Source: Pseudonocardia alaniniphila
GTDB lineage: Bacteria > Actinomycetota > Actinomycetes > Mycobacteriales > Pseudonocardiaceae
Length of the DNA stretch: 64,000 nucleotides
NCBI RefSeq assembly: GCF_022524485.1
Contig: NZ_JAKXMK010000025.1
Coordinates: 124,001 to 188,000, forward strand
Direction of reading: 5' to 3'
The translations under genes and the position numbers were made by a program. This document shows, piece after piece, positions 14,583 to 22,189 of this stretch (position 1 is the stretch's first letter; each line of letters opens with the position of its first letter). The notes under the pieces are model-generated. The model made no database searches, was not told the origin of the DNA, and saw only the letters and a list, made by a program, of their open reading frames with translations.

Positions 14583-16009
14583 CCACGACACCCGAGACCG
14601 TCGCTGCGTCCGACCACACGACCTCCGCCGGCCGCACACCCCGCGGCACCGACCGCGGCACGGCCGCCCGCAACCACCTGTGGATGCACTTCACCCGCCA
14701 CTCCACGTACGAGGACGGCGGGCAGGTCCCGATCATCGTGCGCGGCGAGGGCTGCCGGGTGTGGGACGCCGCGGGCCGCGAGTACATCGACGGCCTCGCG
14801 GGCCTCTTCGTCGTGCAGGCGGGCCACGGGCGCCGTGAGCTCGCCGAGGTGGCGGCGCGGCAGGCGTCGGAGCTGGCGTACTTCCCGCTCTGGTCCTACG
14901 CCCACTCCGGCGCGATCGACCTGGCGGAGCGCCTGGCGTCGCACGCACCGGGCGATCTGAACAGGGTCTTCTTCACCACTGGCGGCGGTGAGGCCGTCGA
15001 GAGCGCGTGGAAGCTCGCGAAGCAGTACTTCAAGCTCATTGGGAAGCCCACCAAGCACAAGGTGATCAGCCGCTCGGTCGCCTACCACGGCACCACGCAG
15101 GGGGCGCTCGCGATCACCGGCGTGCCCGACCTGCGCATCCCGTACGAGCCGCTCGTGGCAGGCGCCTTCAAGGTGCCCAACACCAACGCCTACCGCGCGC
15201 CGCACCACGTGAGCAGCGACCTCAAGGCGTTCGGCCGCTGGGCCGCCGACCGCGTGGAGGAGGCGATCCTCGCCGAAGGGGCCGACACGGTCGCCGCGGT
15301 GTTCGTCGAGCCCGTGCAGAACGCGGGCGGGTGCTTCCCGCCGCCGCCCGGCTACTTCGAGCGCCTGCGTGAGATCTGCGACGCCCACGACGTGCTGCTC
15401 GTGTCCGACGAGGTGATCTGCGCGTTCGGCCGGATCGGCAGCATGTTCGCCTGCGACGACTTCGGCTACGTCCCCGACATCATCACCTGCGCCAAGGGCA
15501 TGACCTCGGGGTACTCGCCGATCGGCGCGATGATCGCCAGCGAGCGGCTGTTCGAGCCGTTCCGCTCGGGCGCCACCTCGTTCCTGCACGGCTACACGTT
15601 CGGCGGCCACCCCGTGTCGGCGGCCGTCGCCATGGCGAACCTCGACATCTTCGAGCGCGAGGGCCTGAACGACCACGTGCGCCGGGAGTCCCCGGTGTTC
15701 CGCGCGACGCTCGAGAAGCTCCTCGACCTGCCGATCGTCGGCGACGTGCGGGGTGAGGGGTTCTTCTTCGGGATCGAGCTCGTCAAGGACAAGGACACGA
15801 AGGAGACGTTCGACGCGGAGGAGAGCGAGCGCCTGCTGCGCGGGTTCCTCTCGAAGGCGCTGTTCGAGGCCGGGCTCTACTGCCGGGCCGACGACCGCGG
15901 CGACCCCGTCATCCAGCTGGCCCCGCCGCTCGTCGCGGGTCCGGCGGAGTTCGACGAGATCGAGGGGATCCTTCGGGGGGTGCTGACGGAGGCGTGGTCG
16001 CGACTCTGA
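14579..16009 (+). CDS. class III PLP-dependent aminotransferase (omega-amino acid or diamine type)
   Basis: A 476-residue fold-type I aminotransferase. VFFTTGGGEAVESAWKLA binds the PLP phosphate, AVFVEPVQNAGGCFPPP and LLVSDEVICAFGR contain the carboxylate that contacts the PLP ring, and K306 in ITCAKGMTSGYSPIGAM is the Schiff-base lysine. The N-terminus NHLWMHFTRHSTYEDGGQVP is typical of the branch that includes beta-alanine:pyruvate and putrescine:pyruvate aminotransferases. With an FAD amine oxidoreductase, a permease and an AsnC regulator beside it, removal of a terminal amino group from a polyamine or omega-amino acid is likely. The exact substrate cannot be read from sequence. Confidence 0.85.
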   Translation: MTTTPETVAASDHTTSAGRTPRGTDRGTAARNHLWMHFTRHSTYEDGGQVPIIVRGEGCRVWDAAGREYIDGLAGLFVVQAGHGRRELAEVAARQASELAYFPLWSYAHSGAIDLAERLASHAPGDLNRVFFTTGGGEAVESAWKLAKQYFKLIGKPTKHKVISRSVAYHGTTQGALAITGVPDLRIPYEPLVAGAFKVPNTNAYRAPHHVSSDLKAFGRWAADRVEEAILAEGADTVAAVFVEPVQNAGGCFPPPPGYFERLREICDAHDVLLVSDEVICAFGRIGSMFACDDFGYVPDIITCAKGMTSGYSPIGAMIASERLFEPFRSGATSFLHGYTFGGHPVSAAVAMANLDIFEREGLNDHVRRESPVFRATLEKLLDLPIVGDVRGEGFFFGIELVKDKDTKETFDAEESERLLRGFLSKALFEAGLYCRADDRGDPVIQLAPPLVAGPAEFDEIEGILRGVLTEAWSRL

Positions 16010-17370
16010 GCGGTCTCTCCCTCTGGCACGAGCAGGTCGTCGCCGACGGGGACCCGCTCACGCCGCGACCGCCGCTCGGCGGCGACACCGACGCCGACGT
16101 CTGCATCGTCGGGGCGGGCTACACCGGACTGTGGACGGCCTACCACCTGCTGCGCGGCGACCCCGGCCTGCGCGTCGTCGTGGTCGAGCGGGAGGTGGCG
16201 GGATTCGGGGCGAGCGGGCGCAACGGCGGCTGGTGCTCCGCGCTGTTCCCGGCGAGCACAGCGGCCCTCACGCGGCGCCACGGCGAGGCGGCCGCGCTCG
16301 CGATGCGATCTGCCATGCGCGCCGCCGTCGACGACGTGGGCGCTGTCGTGGTCGAGGAGGGGATCGCGTGTGACTGGAGCAAGGGTGGCACGGTGGCCCT
16401 GGCGCGCACGCCCGCGCAGCTGATCAGGGCCCGGGCCGAGGCCGAGGGCTCCGGCGACGACGAGATCGCGCTGGTCGGGCCCGAGGAGGCGGCAGGGCTG
16501 GTCGGGGCGTCCGGCGTGCTGGGAGCCACCGTCACCCCGCACTGTGCGCGCATCCAGCCCGCCCGACTGGCCCGCGGGCTGGCCCGTGCCGTCGAGCGGC
16601 GAGGCGGACGCATCGCCGAAGCCACCACCGCACGATCGATCGGGGCGCGCCGGGTCGTGACCGACCGAGGGGCCGTGCGGGCCGGTGTCACCGTGCGGGC
16701 CACCGAGGCGTGGAGCGCGGGGCTCGCGCCGCGCTCGGTCGCCCCGGTGTACTCGCTGATCGTCGCCACGCGGCCGCTGCCGCCGTCCTTCTGGTGGGTG
16801 GCCGGGCTCGCGAACGGGCAGACGTTCACCGACCACCGCCACCTCATCGTCTACGGCCAGCGCACGGCCGACGACCGGCTCGTTTTCGGCGGCCGCGGTG
16901 CGCCCTACCATTGGCGCTCGCGGATCCGGCCGTCGTTCGACCGGGACCCGCGGGTGTTCGACGGGCTCCGCGCCGCGGCGATCGACCTGTTCCCCGCCCT
17001 GCGGCCCGCCGACTTCACCTATGCCTGGGGCGGGCCCCTGGGCATCCCGCGCGACTGGCACGCGGGCGTCGGGCTCGACCGCGACGACACGGACGGCGGT
17101 GCCGGCTGGGCGGGCGGCTACGTCGGCGACGGCGTCGGGACCTCCCACCTCGCCGGTCGTACCCTCGCCGCCCTGATCCTCGGCCGCGGCGACCCCGTCA
17201 CCGACCTGCCGTGGGTGGGCCACCGCTCACGACGGTGGGAGCCGGAGCCGCTGCGCTGGCTGCTGGTGAACGCCGGTCTGCGCCTGATGACCCTCGCCGA
17301 CACGGAGGAACGCCTGACGCGGCGTCCGAGCGTGGTCGCCGCGTCGCTCTCCCGCGCGCTGGGCGGATGA
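15994..17370 (+). CDS. FAD-dependent oxidoreductase (DAO/GlcD-type, PuuB-like)
   Basis: A 458-residue amine or amino-acid oxidoreductase. The dinucleotide-binding loop is DVCIVGAGYTGLWTAYHLL (G40-A-G42-x-x-G45), ending in the acidic VVVVERE. GFGASGRNGGWCSALFP is the sequence that contacts FAD in the gamma-glutamylputrescine oxidase/sarcosine oxidase-like branch. The C-terminal AWGGPLGIPRDW and GGYVGDGVGTSHLAGRTL close the FAD site. GTG at 15994 lies inside the aminotransferase gene, 16 bases before its end, so the pair is translationally coupled. It may oxidise a polyamine or N-substituted amine as part of the same catabolic route. Confidence 0.85.
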   Translation: MVATLSGLSLWHEQVVADGDPLTPRPPLGGDTDADVCIVGAGYTGLWTAYHLLRGDPGLRVVVVEREVAGFGASGRNGGWCSALFPASTAALTRRHGEAAALAMRSAMRAAVDDVGAVVVEEGIACDWSKGGTVALARTPAQLIRARAEAEGSGDDEIALVGPEEAAGLVGASGVLGATVTPHCARIQPARLARGLARAVERRGGRIAEATTARSIGARRVVTDRGAVRAGVTVRATEAWSAGLAPRSVAPVYSLIVATRPLPPSFWWVAGLANGQTFTDHRHLIVYGQRTADDRLVFGGRGAPYHWRSRIRPSFDRDPRVFDGLRAAAIDLFPALRPADFTYAWGGPLGIPRDWHAGVGLDRDDTDGGAGWAGGYVGDGVGTSHLAGRTLAALILGRGDPVTDLPWVGHRSRRWEPEPLRWLLVNAGLRLMTLADTEERLTRRPSVVAASLSRALGG

Positions 17371-17380
17371 GAACGCCGAA

Positions 17381-17412
17381 GTGGCTATAATCGACATGCG
17401 AAATATAGCCAC
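17381..17412 (+). promoter_or_regulatory. vapBC promoter and operator
   Basis: GTGGCTATA (17381-17389) and TATAGCCAC (17404-17412) form a perfect nine-base dyad with a 14-base spacer. A consensus TATAAT at 17386-17391 overlaps the left arm. No good -35 is visible. AAGGAG and the vapB start follow at once. This is a classic autorepressed antitoxin promoter. Confidence 0.7.
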
Positions 17413-17424
17413 CAAGGAGCGGCG

Positions 17425-17679
17425 ATGGAGATCGGGATCCGAGAGCTGCGCGACGGTCTGAGCAAGCACCTCGCCGATGTACGCGCAGGCGCCACGGTCA
17501 CGGTGACCGACCACGGCCGGCCCATCGCTCGTATCGTGCCGATCGACCGGCCGAACCGCCTGGAGCAACTGCGCGCCGAGGGACGAGTCCGCCCGGCGTC
17601 TCGCCGGAAGAGACCTGCACCGGAGCCGGTCGAGGCGTCCGGGACGGTCACCGATCTCGTCGACGATCAGCGTCGGTGA
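17425..17679 (+). CDS. vapB: Phd/YefM-type antitoxin of a VapBC module
   Basis: An 84-residue antitoxin. The N-terminal half IGIRELRDGLSKHLADVRAG with TVTVTDHGRPIARIVPI is the Phd/YefM DNA-binding and dimerisation fold. The C-terminal half is rich in Arg, Pro and Glu and should wrap around the toxin. AAGGAG is placed seven bases before the ATG. It represses its own promoter, probably together with the toxin. The stop overlaps the toxin start as GTGA. The module separates two amine or amino-acid catabolic clusters. Confidence 0.88.
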   Translation: MEIGIRELRDGLSKHLADVRAGATVTVTDHGRPIARIVPIDRPNRLEQLRAEGRVRPASRRKRPAPEPVEASGTVTDLVDDQRR

Positions 17680-18101
17680 TCGGCTACCTCGACACCTCGG
17701 CTTTCGTCCCACTGCTCGTCGCAGAACCGGGAAGCCCGGCCTGCCGCCGGTTCTGGGACGACGCCGACGCTGTGGTGTCCTGCCGGTTGCTCTACGTCGA
17801 GACGGCCGCGGCCCTCGCCCAGGCGCTGCGGATGGCTCGGCTCGACAAGGATCAGTACGAGCGGGCCCGGCACCTGCTGGACGCGCTGTGGGCCGAGGTC
17901 GAGGTGATCGAGTTCGACGAGCTTCTCGCTCTGGCCGCTGCGGAGGCAGCGCACGCCCTCGGCCTGCGTGGCTACGACGCCGTCCACTGCGCCGCAGCCG
18001 AGCAGCTGGCCGACGAGGACCTGGTCGCTGCGTCGGGGGACCGGCGGCTGTTGGAAGCCTGGAGCGAGCGCGGCCTCTCGACATACGACACGAACGCCTG
18101 A
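17676..18101 (+). CDS. vapC: PIN-domain ribonuclease toxin VapC
   Basis: A 141-residue PIN domain expected to cleave RNA in a Mg2+-dependent way. The acidic residues of the active site are all present: D6 in YLDTSAF, E42 in LLYVETAAAL, D101 in LRGYDAVHCA and D122 in AASGDRRLL. It looks intact and functional. Translation is coupled to the antitoxin. VapC toxins often cut tRNA or the 23S sarcin-ricin loop; the target here cannot be told. Confidence 0.9.
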   Translation: MIGYLDTSAFVPLLVAEPGSPACRRFWDDADAVVSCRLLYVETAAALAQALRMARLDKDQYERARHLLDALWAEVEVIEFDELLALAAAEAAHALGLRGYDAVHCAAAEQLADEDLVAASGDRRLLEAWSERGLSTYDTNA

Positions 18102-18173
18102 CGCACCCGCTGTGGTCGTCGCAGTGTCCGTCGGCCCTGCGACGACCGGGCCGGCTCTCCTACGCGGCCGCTG

Positions 18174-19739
18174 TCACCGCGCACCGGGCAGGCGGAAGTC
18201 CACGTCGGCCGGGAGCTGCGCCGTGTCCATCTGCGCCTTCTGCAGCTTGCCGGCGTAGTCCCAGTTCATCGACTGCCATCGGGTGAACTGGTCGAGCACC
18301 CACACTCCCGACTGGCGGCTGCCGTTCCCCGAGCGCCCGTTGCCGCCGAAGGGGAGGTGCGCCTCCGCGCCCGAGGTCGAGTTGTTGACGCTCACCATCC
18401 CGGCGCTCACCCGCTCCCGGAAACGGAACGCGTGCACCGGCGTGGAGGTGTAGATCGACGCCGAGAGCCCGTAGCCGTGTCCGTTGGCCAGCTCGACCGC
18501 CTCGTCGAACGTCCCGAACCGTGCCACGCCGACGATCGGCCCGAACGTCTCGGTCCGGTAGATCTCGTCCTCGGCCCGCACGCCGTCGACGATCGTCGGG
18601 TGGGCGTAGATACCGGCCTCGGCGTTGCCGGTGAATGCCTCCCGCGGGTTCGCTGCGGTGATCCGGCCGGTGCCGGACGAGCCGTGCAGCGTGTGGTGCG
18701 GGCGCACGAGGTCGAGGTGGCGCTCGAAGTTCGCCAGGAACCGCGTAGAGATCATCGGTCCGTAGAGGACGTCGGCCCGCATCGGGTCACCGATCACCGC
18801 CGCGCGGACCGCGGCGTCGAAGCGGCGCAGGAACTCGTCGTGCACGCTCTCGTGCACCACGACCGTGCCCAGCGACGTGCAGCGCTGACCGGCCGTGCCG
18901 AAGCCGGAGAACAGCGCGCCCTCGACGACGAGGTCGAGGTCGGCGTCGGGCATCACGACCAGCGGGTTCTTCCCGCCCAGCTCCAGGCACGGATTCTGCA
19001 GATGGCGCCCGGCGAGCTCGCCGATCCGCACGCCCACTGCCGACGATCCGGTGAACCCGATCTTGTCCACCAGGCCGGCGTCGAGCGCTGCCGTGAGCCC
19101 GTCGAACGTGGCGGGTCCGTCGGTGAGCACGGTGTTCAGCACGCCATCGGGCAACCCGCCGCGCACGAACAGCTCGGTGAACGCCTCGGCGATGGCCGGG
19201 GTGTACTCGGCGGGCTTCCACACCACGGCGTTGCCGCAGAGCAGCGCCGGCACCAGGTACCAGGACGGCACCGCCACCGGGAAGTTCCCGGCCGTCACGA
19301 TCGTGGCCACCCCGACGGGCACGCGGAACGTGAAGAGCTGCTTGTCCGGCATCTCGCTGGGCACGGTCTGCCCGTAGAGCCGCCTGCCCTCCCCGGCGAA
19401 GAACGTGCAGGTGTCGACCACCTCCTGCACCTCGCCGCGGGACTCTGCGAGTGGCTTGCCGATCTCGCGCGTGACGAGCGCGGCGAGTGCCTCGGCGTTG
19501 GCCTCGACGAGCCGGCCGATCTGCTCGACCACGCGTCCCCGGACCGGAGCCGGGGTGGCGGCCCAGGCGCGTTGCGCGGCCCGCGCGGCCCGGCACGCCT
19601 CGACGAAGGTGCCGGCGTCGCCGAGCAGGGCCTCCGCCACGGTCTCGCCGCGCGCCGGATCCACCGACGCCAGGCGTCCACCCGGAGCGTCGTCACGCCA
19701 CTTGCCGTCGATGAACGACCCGATAGCAGGCGCGTTCAC
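18174..19739 (-). CDS. aminoadipate-semialdehyde (piperideine-6-carboxylate) dehydrogenase
   Basis: An aldehyde dehydrogenase of 521 residues. The NAD-binding and catalytic residues are visible: K175 in VVWKPAEYTP, E253 in LELGGKNPLV and the nucleophile C287 in GTAGQRCTSLG. It is translationally coupled (GTGA) downstream of lysine 6-aminotransferase, whose product is the aldehyde/cyclic piperideine-6-carboxylate. The pair therefore converts lysine to 2-aminoadipate, as in beta-lactam producers and other actinobacteria. No beta-lactam genes are nearby, so lysine breakdown or stress osmolyte supply is more likely. The family is certain; the substrate rests on context. Confidence 0.85.
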   Translation of the reverse strand: MNAPAIGSFIDGKWRDDAPGGRLASVDPARGETVAEALLGDAGTFVEACRAARAAQRAWAATPAPVRGRVVEQIGRLVEANAEALAALVTREIGKPLAESRGEVQEVVDTCTFFAGEGRRLYGQTVPSEMPDKQLFTFRVPVGVATIVTAGNFPVAVPSWYLVPALLCGNAVVWKPAEYTPAIAEAFTELFVRGGLPDGVLNTVLTDGPATFDGLTAALDAGLVDKIGFTGSSAVGVRIGELAGRHLQNPCLELGGKNPLVVMPDADLDLVVEGALFSGFGTAGQRCTSLGTVVVHESVHDEFLRRFDAAVRAAVIGDPMRADVLYGPMISTRFLANFERHLDLVRPHHTLHGSSGTGRITAANPREAFTGNAEAGIYAHPTIVDGVRAEDEIYRTETFGPIVGVARFGTFDEAVELANGHGYGLSASIYTSTPVHAFRFRERVSAGMVSVNNSTSGAEAHLPFGGNGRSGNGSRQSGVWVLDQFTRWQSMNWDYAGKLQKAQMDTAQLPADVDFRLPGAR

Positions 19740-21037
19740 GCTGCCACCGCCCGGGCGATCGCCCCGACGGCCAGGGCGAGATCGTCCTCGCCGATCGTCA
19801 GCGCGGGCCGCAGCCGGATCGACCGCTCACCACCGCCGAGCACGAGCACCTTCTCGTCGCGGTGCAAACGTTGCAGCGCGGCCGCCCGGGCCTGCGGCGA
19901 CGGCAGGTCGAAGGCGACGAACAGCCCGCGCCCACGGACGTTGTCGATCCCGTCGACCGCGCGCAGGTCCTCGAGCAGCCTCTTGCCGAGCGTGCCGGCC
20001 CGCTCCACCAGTCCCTCGGCCTCGATCACCTCGAGGTAGCGCCGTGAGCGCACCATGTCGGTGAGTCCCCCTCCCCACGTCGAGTTGATCCGCGAGGGCA
20101 CACGGAACACGTTGTCGGGCACCTCGTCGACACGGCCACCCGCCATGATCCCGCACACCTGCAGCTTCTTGCCGAACGCCACGATGTCCGGCTCGACGTC
20201 GAGCTGCTGGTAGGCCCACGCCGTGCCGGTCATCCCGCAGCCGGTCTGCACCTCGTCGAGCACGAAGAGGGCGTCGTTCTCGTGGCACAGCGCCTGCATC
20301 GCCCGCAGGAACTCAGGGCGCAGGTGGTTGTCGCCGCCCTCTCCCTGGATCGGCTCGGCGATGAAGCACGCGATGTCGTGCGGGTGCGCCTCGAACGCGG
20401 CCCTGGCCTGCGCCAGCGCCCGGTCCTCGGCCGCCTGCACCTCGCCGACGTCCATCGGGAACCGGATCGCCGGGACGTCGATGCGTGGCCAGTCGAACGT
20501 GGGGAAGCGGGCCGTCTTCACCGGATCGGTGTTGGTGAGGGAGAGGGTGTAGCCGCTGCGGCCGTGGAAGGCCTTGCGCAGGTGCAGCACCTTCGTGCCG
20601 CGCCCGCTCGGACGCCCGTGCAGGGCGTTGTGCTGCTGCTTCCAGTCGAACGCGGTCTTCAGCGCGTTCTCGACGGCCAGTGCGCCACCCTCGACGAAGA
20701 ACAGGTGCGGCAGCGCGGGGTCGCCGAGCACGCGGGCGAACGTCTCGACGAATGCCGCCATATGGGTGGTGTAGATGTCGGAGTTGGACGGTTTGTTGAC
20801 CGCCACCGCCGCCAGTTCGGCCATGAACGCCGGATCCTCGGTGAGCGCCGGGTGGTTCATGCCCAGCGGTGCCGAGGCGAAGAAGCTGAACAGGTCGAGA
20901 TGGCGCGTCCCGTTGCGCGCGTCGACGATCCAGGAGCCGCGGCTCTCACGGGTGTCCAAGACGAGGTCGAAGCCGTCCACCAGGAGGTGGCGACGAAGGC
21001 TGTCGTGCACGCGCTCGGGGCTGACGGTCTCGGGCAT
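19736..21037 (-). CDS. lat: L-lysine 6-aminotransferase
   Basis: Transfers the epsilon-amino group of lysine to 2-oxoglutarate. The 433-residue class III aminotransferase carries SRGSWIVDARNGTRHLDLFS, LPHLFFVEGGALAVENALK, the ring-binding LFVLDEVQTGCGMTGT and FGKKLQVCGIMAGGRV, where one of the lysines K290/K291 holds PLP. NKPSNSDIYT is diagnostic for this branch, close to M. tuberculosis LAT. An Lrp-type gene lies divergently upstream, exactly as lrpA does beside lat in mycobacteria. Expression is therefore probably tied to lysine or starvation signals through that regulator. Confidence 0.93.
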   Translation of the reverse strand: MPETVSPERVHDSLRRHLLVDGFDLVLDTRESRGSWIVDARNGTRHLDLFSFFASAPLGMNHPALTEDPAFMAELAAVAVNKPSNSDIYTTHMAAFVETFARVLGDPALPHLFFVEGGALAVENALKTAFDWKQQHNALHGRPSGRGTKVLHLRKAFHGRSGYTLSLTNTDPVKTARFPTFDWPRIDVPAIRFPMDVGEVQAAEDRALAQARAAFEAHPHDIACFIAEPIQGEGGDNHLRPEFLRAMQALCHENDALFVLDEVQTGCGMTGTAWAYQQLDVEPDIVAFGKKLQVCGIMAGGRVDEVPDNVFRVPSRINSTWGGGLTDMVRSRRYLEVIEAEGLVERAGTLGKRLLEDLRAVDGIDNVRGRGLFVAFDLPSPQARAAALQRLHRDEKVLVLGGGERSIRLRPALTIGEDDLALAVGAIARAVAA

Positions 21038-21109
21038 GTGTCCAGTGTCTTGACGCGATCCTGACGGCGCAGCCAGTCATCCGTCGGTGTTGACCGGCGA
21101 AGTGCCACC

Positions 21110-21559
21110 ATGTCGCCCGTGACACCGACGGATCGTCAGCTCGACGAGCTGGACCGCCGATTACTGATGCTCCTGGCCGCCGACGGGCGCGCCCCGATGG
21201 CGGAGCTGGGGCGCAGCATCGGGCTGTCCCGCACGGCCGTGCTCGCCCGGGTGCAGCGGCTCGAGCGCGCCGGGGTGATCCGCGGCTATCGCGCCGACGT
21301 GGTGCTGCCGGGGGAGGCCGCGGCGCACCGGGCCCGCGTCGGACTCGTGATCCGCACACCCGATGTGGCGGGGTACGTCCAGCGGCTCCGCGGGCTGTCG
21401 GGTGTGACCGAGATCGAGACGGTCACGGGGGAGTTCGACCTGATCGTGCTGGTGTCGGCCCCGAGCGCAGGCGAGCTCGACGTGGTGCTGGACCGGATCT
21501 CGGGCTGGCGGGAGACCGTGCGCACCACGACCTGGGTGGTGCTCACCCGGTACGGCTGA
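21110..21559 (+). CDS. Lrp/AsnC family regulator (LrpA-like)
   Basis: A 149-residue regulator: winged helix at residues 8-60 (LDELDRRLLMLLAADGRAPM, then IGLSRTAVLARVQRLERAGV) and a RAM domain from about 70 to the end with GVTEIETVTGEFDLIVLVSA. It faces lat across 72 bases and should control it, as the homologous pair does in mycobacteria, where the regulator responds to lysine and other amino acids. It has no sequence relation to the other AsnC-type gene at 14088 beyond the family. Confidence 0.88.
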   Translation: MSPVTPTDRQLDELDRRLLMLLAADGRAPMAELGRSIGLSRTAVLARVQRLERAGVIRGYRADVVLPGEAAAHRARVGLVIRTPDVAGYVQRLRGLSGVTEIETVTGEFDLIVLVSAPSAGELDVVLDRISGWRETVRTTTWVVLTRYG

Positions 21560-21579
21560 GCCCGGGACCCGGATACCGC

Positions 21580-22077
21580 TCAGATACCGCTGGGAACGCT
21601 CGCGCGCCGGCTGAAGTCCATCAGCCAGTTGACCTTCCACGTGCGCCCGGCGTCGTAGGAGAAGGACTGCTGCCAGCGGGGGGTCTTCCCGGCCAGCCAC
21701 TCGAACCGCACCGTGACCTCGTAGCCGCCGATGACGTCGTCGGCGAGGAACACGCCCTGGTCGCCGGCGAAGGAGCCGACCATCGGCGGATCGAGGTGGC
21801 CCGGGTGGCGGCTGGAGCTCCACCAGATGTTCCAGGTGCCGGCCGCCGGATCGAACAGCCGCAGCGTGAAGCCCTCGAACGGAGCGCCGTCGGGCGGATC
21901 CGGGACGTCCATGCGATCGACGTGGCCGACGCCCCGCAGGACCGGGAACACCTCGCTGGTGGCGTCGAACTCCACCCACTCCTCGCAACGCGGATCGGTG
22001 GTGTCGCGCAGCTTCCTGTTCTGCACCCGCCACGAGCCGTGGATGAAGTCAAAAGCGCGCGCCCCGTCGTCCGTCAC
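21580..22077 (-). CDS. conserved hypothetical protein (DUF1579-like lipocalin fold)
   Basis: A 165-residue protein starting VTDDGARAFDFIHGSWRVQN. The pattern of a first FDFIHGSWRV helix/strand, then strands with GVGHVDRM, GFTLRLFDPAAGTWNIWWSS and a final QSFSYDAGRTWKVNWLMDFS resembles proteins annotated as DUF1579 or as having a calycin-like barrel that binds small hydrophobic ligands. The GTG at 22077 is preferred over the one at 22086 because GAGAGA is then correctly spaced. It converges on the Lrp-type gene and diverges from ftsK. No partner suggests its role. Confidence 0.65.
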   Translation of the reverse strand: MTDDGARAFDFIHGSWRVQNRKLRDTTDPRCEEWVEFDATSEVFPVLRGVGHVDRMDVPDPPDGAPFEGFTLRLFDPAAGTWNIWWSSSRHPGHLDPPMVGSFAGDQGVFLADDVIGGYEVTVRFEWLAGKTPRWQQSFSYDAGRTWKVNWLMDFSRRASVPSGI

Positions 22078-22176
22078 GGCGATCACTCTCTCAGTGACCC
22101 CCGACACTGCCTGCACGGGCGTCCCGGCGGACACGACCGGCGGGTGTCGGTCACCGGACCGGGGCGCGGTCCCGGA

Positions 22177-22182
22177 TACCGT
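22177..22182 (+). promoter_or_regulatory. -10 element TACCGT of a leaderless ftsK transcript
   Basis: TACCGT lies seven bases before the ATG at 22190, supporting that start. Confidence 0.55.
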
Positions 22183-22189
22183 GGGGGTC

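Noticed and set aside
18357..20039. Antisense frame of about 560 codons over the aldehyde dehydrogenase
   Set aside because: Same high-GC artefact; the dehydrogenase has all catalytic residues.
21038..21109. Lrp operator in the lat/lrp intergenic region
   Set aside because: Only five-base GACGG/CCGTC matches are present, too weak to separate from chance, although regulation there is likely from known biology.
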